DNA from: Reclinomonas americana ATCC 50394
Lineage: Eukaryota; Jakobida; Jakobea; Jakobida
DNA length: 29,236 nt
Reading direction: 5' to 3'
Assembly: GCA_048213135.1 (NCBI GenBank)
Contig: PS015102.1
Location: forward strand, 90,372-119,607
In this document: in pieces, positions 11,831 to 29,025 of the stretch
How positions within the stretch are numbered: the first letter of the stretch is position 1
Layout of the letters: every line of letters begins with the position of its first letter
Made by a program: the position numbers and the translations under genes
Notes under the pieces: model-generated
Seen by the model: the letters and a program-made list of their open reading frames with translations, nothing else
What the model was told of the DNA's origin: nothing
Databases searched by the model: none

Positions 11831-12769
11831 TCAATCATCCGCTTTAATATCCAAGTCCGGCCGCCGATCAATCATGTCACCCTCGAAACGAATCAAGCGC
11901 TTCTTGACGCTCTCTGGCGTCGTCGCGTCGGCATCAAACGGCTGAAACACGGCGGCCTGCAACTGGCGCGCCGTGCTCGGCTGATAGGCCGGCTCACGAG
12001 GAACAACCACGGCGGGCGCCGAGCGACTCGCCGACTCCACCACGGGTGGCATGAGACGCGACACAGGCACCGCCGCCGGCACCTCCATGCTCATGCTCGA
12101 TCTTGCATCCCCTTGCCCAGTTAGTCGCGCTCGTTCACGCACCTCGGCCGACTGCAACGCCCTCCCGACCTGCTTGCGATGCGACTCGCGCAGCGCCTGA
12201 TACTGCACCGCGGTGGCCATGCGCTGCTCCGTCACATCATGCAGACGCGAGGAGAGCGCCGAGGTCTTTGGCGCCGCAATCACCAGCGGCGATCGACCCG
12301 TCGGCACATTCGTAAAGAGCTCCTCTGTGCCGGCCGCAAAGAATCGATTGTACGGTCGATAGCCCACGAACTGGCCCTCTGCAACGCATAGTCAGCTACT
12401 GCCACGTCATCCCTTGGAACTGTGTGCATGCGCGATCGAACCAATGTCGGTGCCTCGCATGGCACGATCGATCTCATCGGAAAAGTACATGGCACTGCGC
12501 AGGACTCGCAGATCGCCTATCTTGCCACCGGCGTCCCTGAAAAAGTCACTCAGAGCTCTCCTCTGTCGTGCCAGACGCTTTTCGCGATCGGCCTTGGTGC
12601 CAGTGGCCTCGTTCAGTCGCTCCAAGCTGCAATGCAATCATCAATGAGAGCGTCTCCCACGCTCTCCGCGTGTGTGTGTGCGCGCGCACCTCACTCGTGC
12701 ACTGGGGCTGCTGGTGCCGAGTCTGTAGGGTGTCTCTGCGGCCGCTGTGCGACTGGTGGTGAAGAGCAT
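11831..12769 (-). CDS. Uncharacterised 270-aa protein with basic coiled-coil-like segment
   Basis: Three exons, 12690-12769, 12442-12626 and 11831-12378 (stop TGA), joined by two 63-bp introns with consistent phases (2 then 1). ATG 12769 begins MLFTTSRTAAAETPYRLG; an upstream exon cannot be excluded. The second exon is basic and helical (TKADREKRLARQRRALSDFF) followed by DLRVLRSAMYFSDEIDRAM. After the join EGQFVGYRPYNRFFAAGTEE comes an Arg/Gln-rich helix (residues about 135-175), then a Pro/Val-rich linker and an acidic end (DLDIKADD). No signal peptide or membrane segment. I do not recognise the family. The reading frame is convincing because three exons of different phase join into one open frame with short, canonical introns. 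It is transcribed in the same direction as the secreted-protein array, 208 bp downstream of its last gene. Confidence 0.75.
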
Positions 12770-12977
12770 GGCGAGCAGGCGGTGACCGAGAAAGGAGACG
12801 AGCGTGAAGATGGTCGAGGCCTGCACACACAAGTGAGAACACACATGGTGAGCGGGCGAGCGATGACCAGCACGTGTACACACACACCGCCAACATGCTT
12901 GCTTGACAATGAAGGCCAAGGACAACTCAAGGGACCAACATATTGTGACCTTTCATTCAAGCACAGAGCTCTGCTGC

Positions 12978-15278
12978 TTACGTGTTCATAATCGAGAAGT
13001 CGCCGAGGCGGCCGAGGCGCGCAAACAGTGTGCGCACGTTCTTCTCGTCGCACATCTTGTTGCCCGGGTTGTTGCCGGGGCACACAATGGCCGCCGGCCA
13101 CGTGGTCGTGCCATCGCCGGCAACATCAAAGCGGGAGTAGAACAGGCGGATGTCGGGCTCGCCGACGCGGTACTCCATCAGGATGCTCAAGTCGCCGTCG
13201 ACGGTCATGAGGTTGACCGACCGCGGTGCAGCGCGGAACTGGTCGGCGTTGGAGGCCGGGTTGACGGGGCTGAATACCAGGCGCAGCGCCTCCTTGGCCA
13301 GCTTCACAGTGTTGGCGTGGTAGGGCCACGCCGTGTTGCCGTTGGCAGGGCCGCAGAACTCGTCCACAAACGCCTTGGCCACGCTGTTGCGCACGATGCG
13401 CGCCGAGTTGAAGATCGACGTGGGCTTGGTGATGCCCGTCCAGTACGCGCCGCCGGCGTTCATGTCGGCCGGAACGCCAGGGGCGTTGAAAATGTCGCGC
13501 AAGCGCGCCTTCGGCAGCAGCTTCCAGTACGGCTTGTTGTTCATGCCGGCGAGCACGTCGTCCAGCTTCCACGAGTTCGCCACCCAGTTGTTGTTGTTGG
13601 CCGGATGCAGCTGCACAGCACGGCCCAGATGGCAAATGGCTGTTCCCAGCACCAGGAAGCCGCCTTGCGTGTCGAGGTGATTGGCAGTGGTCAGCGGGAG
13701 CACTGGCTGAGGCGTCTGGCCGATCAACACCTTGGTCTTGGCGTGTGAGCGAATAAAGTCGCGCATGAGGTCCTGGCGACTGGTCTCGTCGGCGAGGAGG
13801 TTGCCCTGGACGCCACGGAGAGCAAGCAGAAGTGTGCCCTGCAGTCTCGACACTACCGGCACCGAGGCGGCGTTGTCGACGGCGTTGATGACCAGAGTCA
13901 ACAAGCTGCGCTTGGCCAGCAGCAGGTTCAGCTTGACGGGGAAGTTGATTTGCGGCACCTTGGAAGTAAAGGGGTTGTTGATCTCGGCGGCCGCACGTAC
14001 GATCACTGGTGTGTAGTTGACGCCGTTGACGAAGCGGTTCTCCACAAAGGTGGCAGGGCGCAGTGCCAAGACTCCAGTCAAATTCATGCCGGTGTGCACA
14101 TCTGCGCAATGGAAGAGTATTAGCGGTGACAAAACACACAATGGCATATGATGCCGCCGTTGCGCTCTCGCCATCCCACTCACCCTTCAGGCGCGACACC
14201 TTCATGTTGTTGTGTCCGACCTCTGGGTCATTCGCCATTTTTGTCACTGATTGCTTCATAAAGTTGTTGACAAATGCTGTAGGCGAATGCAGACTGTGAA
14301 AACCCACGGGGCCCGCAAGCAAAGAAAGCGACGGAGAACACGCACCAAGCACTCGCCCAAAGTTCTGATCGTCGTTGTACGCAATAGGGCCTGAGCCGTG
14401 CAAAGAGAAATAAGATGAAGAGTGGAGATTTGAAGAGAGTGAGTGATCACTGCAGCTCACCAGTGACCATCTCCAGCACACAGCCGATCTTTTGCGTGGC
14501 CGGCCAACCCTGACCATCACCAGCGGTCATGGTGTGGCAGTCATCGCGGGTGATCATCGTCGTCGCAAACTGATTGTTGTAGACCTTTGTTTTAGACTTG
14601 ATGAGGACATCCATGTCGCCGGGCCAGTCCGACGACAAGTTACTGTTGGTGGCGTCGTTCTTGCGTGCCAGTGCCACGCCAAGCATGTCAACGGGAGCGC
14701 CGCTGGCCTTAAATTCCCATTCCTGAAGCGAGATTCGGCAGAATGAGAAGATGAGATTGGAGATCGCAAGAACAGCGAGCTTGAAAGTGTAAATTGTAGT
14801 GAGAGAGAACGAGTGTGAGACACAGAGACAGAGAGAAAGCGAGGGAAATAGACACACAAGGAGACAAACGAAACGCATTGACGGAAAAAGATAGAGAAAG
14901 AGAGCACACACGTGAGGGAGACAGTCAGAGCGAGAGAGTGCGTGTGTGTTTGTGAGAGTGTAAGCAAGTGCAACACGCAACATAGCCCAAAGTCGGCTCC
15001 GCAAGCACGTCAATGTTGACAAGAGGCACGTCGGCGACCTCCTGCTCTGCATCATCGTCGCTCATCTCGTCAATCTCCGAAGGCAGTGTCTCCTCAATGA
15101 GCTCCTCCAAGTCGCCGGAGAGACGAGGACCGCGCATGTTCACTGCTGCTGCTGCAGCAAGTGCCACGCACAGCAGTGCAGAGAGCAACTGTGCAACAGA
15201 GGGAACAAACGTGAGCAGTGGAAACTAAGAGGCACCAAGAGCGAACGAAACAAAGGCAATGGTCAGCGCTCGTGACAT
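12978..15278 (-). CDS. Array copy A: predicted secreted protein, six-exon family
   Basis: Exons 15252-15278, 14982-15188, 14461-14722, 14346-14390, 14184-14276 and 12978-14101 (stop TAA), phases 0,0,1,1,1, total 585 aa. Residues 1-24 are a signal peptide split by intron 1 (MSRALTIAF / LLSALLCVALAAAAA). About 30-70 is a very acidic segment (LPSEIDEMSDDDAEQEVADV). Exon 3 begins EWEF and carries RKNDATNS, VYNNQF, ITRDDCH (Cys140) and GCVLEMVTG (Cys159). Exon 4 has the FGRVL motif. The large last exon has PQINFPVKLNLLLAKR, CHLGRAV, NNKPYWKLLPK, GGAYWTGITKPTS, FCGP, EALRLVF and CDEKNVRTLFARLGR, ending IMNT. Six cysteines after the signal peptide suggest disulfides. No enzyme family recognised. Like copy F it has a two-residue-longer TPQP loop. 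The acidic stretch could be a propeptide. Confidence 0.85.
14723..14981 (-). repeat. Copy A intron 2, GA-rich
   Basis: 259-bp intron between exons 2 and 3 of copy A. Donor GTTGCG, acceptor TTCAG. Degenerate GA-rich on the plus strand (pyrimidine on the sense strand), without a long perfect run. Confidence 0.7.
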
Positions 15279-15291
15279 GATGAAACAAAGA

Positions 15292-15323
15292 GATATATCC
15301 GTGCACAGATATCCCACGCGAGC
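15292..15323 (-). promoter_or_regulatory. Array promoter element, copy A (degenerate)
   Basis: Plus-strand GATATATCC, a GTGCACA spacer, then GATATCCCACGCGAGC, 13 bp upstream of the copy A start codon. It shares the two ATATC half sites and the CGCGAGC box with copies B, C and E, but spacing is longer. Possible transcription-factor site or initiator; inference only. Confidence 0.45.
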
Positions 15324-15429
15324 GGACACTCGCGCTTCGAACATGTCTCACATTACGCAAGTTTCTGACCGCGCGCGGACAAGGAGACATGCGTTTTCAT
15401 TTACACTGGCGTGTCTCACCGTGCTCTGC

Positions 15430-19186
<3,757 letters not shown>

Positions 19187-19202
19187 GATGGTGAATTGTA
19201 GA

Positions 19203-19227
19203 GATATCTCGGATATCTGCGCGAGCA
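19203..19227 (-). promoter_or_regulatory. Array promoter element, copy B
   Basis: Plus-strand GATATCTCG followed by GATATCTGCGCGAGCA, starting 17 bp upstream of the copy B start codon within a 111-bp intergenic space. Two GATATC palindromes are 9 bp apart, close to one helical turn. Confidence 0.65.
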
Positions 19228-19297
19228 TGGTCGTACACCGTCCGTTTCTGTAAGTGTTGCATGAATTCGAACGGATTGTATTCGTACACACATTGAC

Positions 19298-21588
19298 TTA
19301 GGTGTTCAAGAGGTTATGGTCGCCGTAGCGGCCGAGGCGAGCAAACAGCGTGCGCACGTTCTTCTCGTCGCACATCTTGTTGTTGTTGTTGTTGTCGACC
19401 GGGCACACCACGGGCGCCGGGTACGTGGTCGCGCCATTGGCAGCAACGTGCAGCTCAGAAAAGCGCAGCACCGGGCTGGTGTCACCGACGCGGTACTCCA
19501 TAAGAATGCTCAGCTCGCCGTCGAGCTTCATCAGGTTTACCGCCCGCGGTGCAGCGCGGAACTGATCGGAATTGGTGGCCGGGTTGACGGGGCCGAACAC
19601 CAGGCGCAGCGCCTCCTTCGCCAACAACACGGTAGCGGTGTGCTGGGGCCACGCCATATCACCGGAGACAGGGCCACAGAACTCGTCCACAAACGCCTTG
19701 GCCACGCTGTTGCGCACGATGCGCGCCGAGTTGAACATGGAGGTGGGCTTGGTGATGCCCGTCCAGTACGCGCCACCGGCGTTGAACTCGGCCGGAATGC
19801 CAGGGGCGTTGAAAATGTCGCGAAAGCGTCCCTTGGGCAGCAGCTTCCAGTACGGCTTGTTGTTCGCGCTGCCCAGCACGTCGTCTAGCTTCCACGTGTC
19901 CGCCACCCAGCGGTTGTTGTTGGCCGGATGCGCCTGCACAGCACGGCCGAGGTGGCAAATGGTGGTTCCGAGCATCAGGAAGCCGCCTTGCGCATCGAGG
20001 TGGTCGGCGGCGTTCAACGAGACCACAGGCTGCGGGTTGATCAGGACCTTGGTCTTGGCGTGCGTGCGCAAAAAATTGCTCACGAGGTTCCGTCGCTTGG
20101 TCACCTCGGTCATGCGGTCGCCCTGAATATCGCGCAGATTGAGAACGAGAGCGCCCTGCAGTGCCGATCTAACAAATTGGTTCTCATCGGCCTTGATGAT
20201 GAGGATCATGAAGTATCGCTTGGCCAGCAGCAGCTTGAGCTTGACGGGGAAGTTGATCTGTGGCGCCTTGGAGACGAAGGGGCTGTTGATCACGGCGGCC
20301 CCACGTACGATCACTGGTGTGTAGTTGACGCCGTTGAAGACACGATTCTCCATAAAGGGGACGGCCGGCATCAGTGCGTTGTCTCCTGCAGCGGCGTGCA
20401 GCATGCCAGCATGCACAGCTGCGCACACAAAAAGTGACACCGGCAGAGAGCGAATAAGTACGTGGGCAGTGCTCATGACGAACGACCAACATCACTCACC
20501 CTTCACGCGCGCCACCTTCATGTTGTTGTGCCCGACTTGCGGGTCGTTTGCCATCGCTGGTACTGCGTTCGTCATGAAATTGTTGATGAAGGCTGTGGAC
20601 GTACGTGCACAGCGGCAGACGAAGTGAGCACAATATTATGTGTTTGTTGTCAGACATCAGCACTTACCGAGCACTCTCCCAAAGTTAACATCGTCGTCAA
20701 ACTCAATTGGGCCTAGTGAATTGACAGACCAATGAGTACAGTATACGTAACGGAGCGATCAATGGCGACTCACCAGTGACCATCTCCAGCACGCACCCGA
20801 GCTTCACCACGGCTGGCCAGCCCTGACCGTTGCCAGGCTCCATCACGTGGCAATCGTCGCGGGTGATCATCGTCGTCGGAAACTGGTCGTTGTAGACCTT
20901 TGCCTTGGACTTGATGAGGATGTCCATGTCGGTCGGCCAGTCCGACGTCAAGTCGCTGTTGGTGGCGTCGTTATTGCGTGCGAGAGCCAAGCCGATCAAA
21001 TTAAGAGGGTAGGTACTGATGTGGAACTCCCATTCCTGCAAAGTGAGAGGATCGTGGGCAAATGGACATCGTGTGCGTGTGTGTGTGGGTGTGAGAGAGA
21101 GAGAGAGAGTGAGTGAGAGAGAAAGAGCGAGGAATGAGACGGGCAAGTACAACACCACAAACAAAGAATGCAAAAAAAGTGCAGTGACCAGTCCTCCCCG
21201 AAAGGGAGTACCGATGGACAACAGCAGCCACAAGATCTAGAGGAGCGCCAGTGATGACACGCAACGTAGCCCAAAGTCGGCTTTGTCAACACGTCGATGG
21301 CGACGTTGACGAGAGGCACATCGGCGACCTCCTGCTCTGCATCGTCGTCACTCATCTCGTCAATCTCCGACGGCAGTGCCTCCTCAAGCAACTCTTCCAG
21401 GTCGTCAGAGAGATGCGGACCGCGCATGGTCGCAGCCGCTGCAGCAAGTGCCACGCACAGCAACGCACAGAGCAACTGTGGGAGAGAGAGAGAGAGCGTG
21501 AGTGTGAGTGAAAAGCTGGAGGGGACACTGAGACCCGCAGAGCGGACGCAACAATCGCAACGGCGATGGTTTGCACTGCGCGTGACAT
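19298..21588 (-). CDS. Array copy C: divergent predicted secreted protein, six-exon family
   Basis: Exons 21562-21588 (or to 21553), 21266-21475, 20774-21035, 20668-20712, 20500-20592 and 19298-20418 (stop TAA), about 585 aa. Two tandem GTTGCG donors make the first exon 27 or 36 bp; 27 matches paralogs. It is the most diverged copy. Exon 3 has ARNNDATNS and exon 4 EFDDDVNFGRVL. Exon 6 begins AVHAGMLHAAAGDNALMPAV, replaces the usual VPVVSRLQG stretch with QFVRSALQG, has RDIQGDRMTEVTKRRNLV, and ends LLNT rather than IMNT. A run of five Asn before KMCDEKN is encoded by a (GTT)n repeat on the plus strand at about 19378-19394. The intron 3 acceptor is TAG instead of CAG. The frame is intact and all six family cysteines are kept, so it is probably functional but specialised. 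Confidence 0.83.
21036..21265 (-). repeat. Copy C intron 2, short GA tract
   Basis: 230-bp intron with a modest GA-rich segment (about 21090-21130). The rest is unique sequence, so this copy lacks a large expansion. Confidence 0.65.
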
Positions 21589-21607
21589 TGCCACAAAAAT
21601 AAAGCCG

Positions 21608-21634
21608 GATATCCTGAATATCTGTGCGCGAGCA
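21608..21634 (-). promoter_or_regulatory. Array promoter element, copy C
   Basis: Plus-strand GATATCCTG followed by AATATCTGTGCGCGAGCA, starting 20 bp upstream of the copy C start codon. Same order and spacing of two ATATC half sites and a GCGCGAGCA box as in copies B and E. Confidence 0.6.
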
Positions 21635-21821
21635 AATCCTCTCCCGCCTCTGCGTTACTTTCTGTGGGGGTAGAATGCCACAGCGCACTCAACAATCACA
21701 GCTATACCGCAGCGAACGGCATTACGAAAGCAATGTTATTCATGCCGCGGCCGGCCGGCATTGGTAATCGCGCGCTCGTCCATTCCTCCGTCATTCATTC
21801 ATTTTCCATTGATTCATTCCT

Positions 21822-24760
<2,939 letters not shown>

Positions 24761-24767
24761 GACGCGA

Positions 24768-24785
24768 GATAGCAGCCCGCGAGCA
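24768..24785 (-). promoter_or_regulatory. Array promoter element, copy D (weak)
   Basis: Plus-strand GATAGCAGCCCGCGAGCA, 8 bp from the copy D start codon, with an AATATC just beyond it. Only the CGCGAGCA box is well kept; the GATATC pair is decayed or rearranged. The intergenic space is just 72 bp. Confidence 0.3.
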
Positions 24786-24832
24786 CAAAATATCTGGCTG
24801 CATTCATTCATTCATTCACAAAGTCACTCGAC

Positions 24833-27585
24833 TTACGTATTCATAATATCGTAATCGCCGTAGCGGCCGAGGCGCGCAAACATCGTGCGGACGTTCTTCT
24901 CGTCGCACATCTTGGCGTTGCCATTCATGCACGGGACGGCTGCCGGCCACGTGGTCGTGCCGTCGCCGGCAACGTTCAGCAGCGAGTAGAAGAGGTTGGG
25001 GTCGAAGCCGCCGACGCGGTATTCCATCAGAACGCTCAAGTCGTTGTCGACCTTCATGAGGTTGACCGCCCGCGGTGCAGCGCGGAACTGATCGGCATTG
25101 GAGGCCGGATTGGTGGGGCCGAACACCAGACGCAGCGCCTCCTTGGCGAACTTCACAGTGGTGTCGTAGGTTCCCCAGGCGGTGGGACCGGTGGAGGGGC
25201 CGCAGAAGCCCTCCACGAACGCCTTTGCCACGCTGTTGCGCACGACGCGCGCCGAGTTGAACATAGAGGTGGGCTTGGTGATGCCGGTCCAGTACGCGCC
25301 GCCGGCGTTGAACTCGGCCGGCAGAGCGGGGGCATTGAAAATGTCGCGGAAGCGTCCCTTGGGCAGCAGCTTCCAGTACGACTTGTTGTTGAGGCCGCCG
25401 AGCACGGCATCCAACTTCCAAGTGTCCGCCACCCACGCGTTGTTGTTGGCCGGATGCTTGTGCACAGCGCGACCGAGGTGGCAAATGGCAGTTCCCAACA
25501 TCAGGAAGCCGCCTTGCGCATCGAGGTTGTCGGCAGCGGTCTGCGAGACCACAGGCTGCGAGTTGATCAGGACCTTGGTCTTGGCGTGTGTGCGCAAAAA
25601 GTCGCGCATGAGGTTCTGGCGACTGGTCTCGTCGGTCGTGGCAGTGCCCTGGACGCCACGGAGGGCCAGCACAAGTGTGCCCTGCAGCCTCGTGGCCTGC
25701 GGCACAACGGTGGTGTTCTCGACGGCGATGATGATGAAACTCATGAGGACGCGCTTGGCCAGCAGCAGGTTCAGCTTGACCGGGAAGTTGATCTGCGGCG
25801 GCATGGACGAAAAAGCATTGTTGATCTCGGCAGCCGTGCGGACGACCACTGGCGTGTAGGTGACGCCGTTGAAAATGCGATTCTCGACGAAAGTCGCGGG
25901 CTTCAACGCCAAGACGTTGGTAATCTCCATGCCAGCGTGCACCGCTGCGCAGTGGAGTGTGAACACAGACATGCCACTGTCGTGTGGTCACACTACCGGT
26001 GTACCCCACTCACCCTTCACGCGTGCCACCTTCAAGTTGTTGTGTCCGACCACTGGGTCACCGGCCATCTTCGACACGGACTGCTTCATGAAGTTGTTGA
26101 TGAAGCCTGTTGAGTGACAGTGAGCACAGAGAGAGTTGCACGAGTCTGCAATCAGCCATCAGCACTCACCGAGCACCCGCCCAAAGTTCACATCGTCGTC
26201 AAAAGCAATCGGTCCTGAATTCGAAAGCACAGTGATATAAGGAGCGAGATACTGAGCAAATCATCACTGCAGCACGCTCACCAGTGACCATCTCCAGCAC
26301 ACAGCCGAGAGTGCCCGTGGCCGGCCAGCCCTGACCGTCACCAGGGGTCNNNNNNNNNNNNNNNNNNNNNNNNNNNNNNNNNNNNNNNNNNNNNNNNNNN
26401 NNNNNNNNNNNNNNNNNNNNNNNNNNNNNNNNNNNNNNNNNNNNNNNNNNNNNNNNNNNNNNNNNNNNNNNNNNNNNNNNNNNNNNNNNNNNNNNNNNNN
26501 NNNNNNNNNNNNNNNNNNNNNNNNNNNNNNNNNNNNNNNNNNNNNNNNNNNNNNNNNNNNNNNNNNNNNNNNNNNNNNNNNNNNNNNNNNNNNNNNNNNN
26601 NNNNNNNNNNNNNNNNNNNNNNNNNNNNNNNNNNNNNNNNNNNNNNNNNNNNNNNNNNNNNNNNNNNNNNNNNNNNNNNNNNNNNNNNNNNNNNNNNNNN
26701 NNNNNNNNNNNNNNNNNNNNNNNNNNNNNNNNNNNNNNNNNNNNNNNNNNNNNNNNNNNNNNNNNNNNNNNNNNNNNNNNNNNNNNNNNNNNNNNNNNNN
26801 NNNNNNNNNNNNNNNNNNNNNNNNNNNNNNNNNNNNNNNNNNNNNNNNNNNNNNNNNNNNNNNNNNNNNNNNNNNNNNNNNNNNNNNNNNNNNNNNNNNN
26901 NNNNNNNNNNNNNNNNNNNNNNNNNNNNNNNNNNNNNNNNNNNNNNNNNNNNNNNNNNNNNNNNNNNNNNNNNNNNNNNNNNNNNNNNNNNNNNNNNNNN
27001 NNNNNACTGCGTTGCAATCGTCGCGCGTGATCAAGGTCGTGTGGAACTGGTTGTTGTAGACCTTTGTTTTCGACTTGACGAGGATGTCAGTGTCCAGTGG
27101 CCACACCGATGTCAGATCGCTGTTGGTGGCGTCGTTCTTCTTGCCAAGGACCACACCAATCGTGTTGGCGTTGTTGCCACTGGCGTAGAACTCCCATTCC
27201 TACAAGTAGAGAGAGTAAGAGAGAAGAGAGAAGAGAGAGGAGAGAAGCAAGCAGAGAGGGTGAAAAGACGCAACGTAGCCCAAAGTCGGCTTTGTCAACA
27301 CGTCAATGTTGACGAGAGGCACATCGGCGACCTCTTCCTCTGCATCGTCATCGCTCATCTCATCAATCTCCGAAGGCAATGCCTCCTCAATGAGCTCTTC
27401 CAAGTCGCCAGAGAGACGCGGGCCGCGCATGGTCACTGCTGCTGCAGCAAGTGCCACACACAGCAGCGCAGAGAGCAACTGTGTGTGTGTGAGAGAGAGA
27501 GAGAGAGTGAGTGACAAAACGCAAGAGGAGAAACTGAGAGGCAGCACGTTGACGGAACAAAGGCAATGGTTTGCGCGCGCGACAT
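24833..27585 (-). CDS. Array copy E: predicted secreted protein, six-exon family (exon 3 split by N gap)
   Basis: Exons 27559-27585, 27275-27478, 27199-27006 plus 26349-26282 (exon 3, interrupted by N), 26170-26214, 26014-26106 and 24833-25944 (stop TAA). The two parts of exon 3 total 194 + 68 = 262 bp, exactly the size in copies A, C and D, and they are in phase, giving 580 aa if nothing is missing. It differs from all other copies in having RDDCN instead of RDDCH and LGKKNDATNS instead of ARKNDATNS. Exon 5 starts with GF rather than AF. Exon 6 has the shortest C-terminal loop (CMNGNAKMCDEKN) and a GGFDPNLF stretch. Intron 2 is only 75 bp, the unexpanded form. The exon 3 acceptor is TAG. Frame otherwise intact. 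Confidence 0.78.
26350..27005. other. Assembly gap (656 N) inside exon 3 of copy E
   Basis: Unlike the other large gaps it is flanked by unique coding sequence, not by a simple repeat. The flanks join in frame to the full expected exon length, so the gap may be artefactual or may mark an insertion. Confidence 0.98.
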
Positions 27586-27901
27586 GACGGATGGTGGTGA
27601 AAAACGCAGCTCGCAGATATCCGAGATATTTGCGCGAGCAGCTTGCAGTACACCTCATTTTTGTCACTGCGTTACTTGCCGCCAAGCAACAATTACAATC
27701 TACTCGGCAGTGCTCTATAACAACAAGACACCTCATTCACCACTTTTATAATGCGACAAGTGTCCACAAATCCCTTCTCCAAATAGTCATCTTCAAAGCA
27801 AAGCAAGTACACACTCCTATGTCTCCGACAGCTCTCGTGTCACTGCAGTACTTTCCACTCTCTCGCCTTCTTACATTCATGCATTCTAACAATATCCCCG
27901 C
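27586..27901 (-). promoter_or_regulatory. Intergenic region between copies E and F
   Basis: 316 bp, the longest spacer of the array and less GC-rich than the genes. It contains the promoter element of copy E near its left end and otherwise no repeat or ORF of note. A minus-strand TATAAAAG lies at 27743-27750, about 158 bp from the copy E start, probably too far to be its TATA box. Confidence 0.5.
27616..27640 (-). promoter_or_regulatory. Array promoter element, copy E
   Basis: Plus-strand GATATCCGA followed by GATATTTGCGCGAGCA, starting 31 bp upstream of the copy E start codon. It matches copy B at nearly every position, within flanks that otherwise show little similarity. Confidence 0.65.
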
Positions 27902-29025
27902 TCACGTGTTCATAATCGAGTAGTCGCCGAGGCGGCCGAGGCGAGCGAACAGTGTGCGCACGTTCTTCTCGTCGCACGTCTTGTTGCCCGGGTTGTTGCC
28001 GGGGCACACGATTGCCGCCGGCCACGTGGTCGTGCCGTCGCCGGCGACTTGCAACTGGGAGTAGAACAGGCGGACGTCGGGCTCGCCGACGCGGTACTCC
28101 ATCAGAATGCTCAGGTCTCCGTCGAGGGTCATCAGGTTGACCGAGCGCGGTGCAGCGCGGAACTGGTCGGCATTCGAGGCCGGATTGACGGGGCTGAACA
28201 CCAGGCGCAGCGCCTCCTTCGCCAGTTTCACAGTGTTGGCGTGGTAGGGCCATGCCCCGTTGCCGTTGGCCGGGCCACAGAACTGATCCACGAACGCCTT
28301 CGCCACACTGTTGCGCACAACGCGCGCAGCGTTGAAGATCGACGTGGGCTTGGTGATGCCCGTCCAGTACGCGCCACCGGCATTGAACTCGGCCGGCAGA
28401 CCGGGGGCGTTGAAGATGTCGCGGAAGCGTCCCTTGGGCAGCAGCTTCCAGTACGGCTTGTTGTTCGCGCCGCCGAGCACGTCATCATCTTTCCAGGTGT
28501 TCGCCACCCAGTTGTTGTTGTTGGCCGGATGCCGCTGCACCGCACGGCCGAGGTGGCAAATGGTAGTTCCCAACATCAGGAAGCCGCCTTGCGCATCGAG
28601 ATTATTGGCGGCGTTCAACGTGACCACCGGCTGAGGCGTATGGCCAATCGACACCTTGGTCATGGCGTGCGTTCGCAAAAAGTCGCGCATGAGGTTCTGC
28701 CGACTGGTCTCGTCGGCGACGAGGCTGCCCTGGACGCCGCGGAGGGAGACCAGGAGTGCACCCTGCAGCGTCGATGCGATCGGCACCGAGGCGATGCTGT
28801 CGACGGCGTTGATGATCAAGGTCAACAGGATGCGCTTGGCCAGCAGCAGGTTGAGCTTGACGGGGAAGTTGATTTGCGGGACCTTGGAGACGAAGGCGCT
28901 GTTGATCTCGGTGGCGTCGCGCACGACCACTGGCGTGTAGGTGACGCCGTTGAACACGCGATTCTCCGTGAACTTGGCGGGCTTCAACGCCACGACGCCA
29001 GTGTTCAGCATGTCAGTGTGCACGG
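27902..29025 (-). CDS. Array copy F: last exon of a sixth paralog (gene continues beyond window)
   Basis: Exon 6 only, 1124 bp, stop TGA, acceptor CAG before 29025; 374 codons including the stop. It starts AVHTDMLNTGVVALKPAKF and ends IMNT. All four cysteines of this exon are present (CHLGRAV, FCGP, CPGNN, CDEKN). It shares with copy A the longer loop (GHTPQP vs GQTPQP) and the CPGNNPGN stretch, and with D the FRT/HAMTK and FCGP-preceding DQ residues. Exons 1-5 should lie to the right of the window. Confidence 0.85.
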
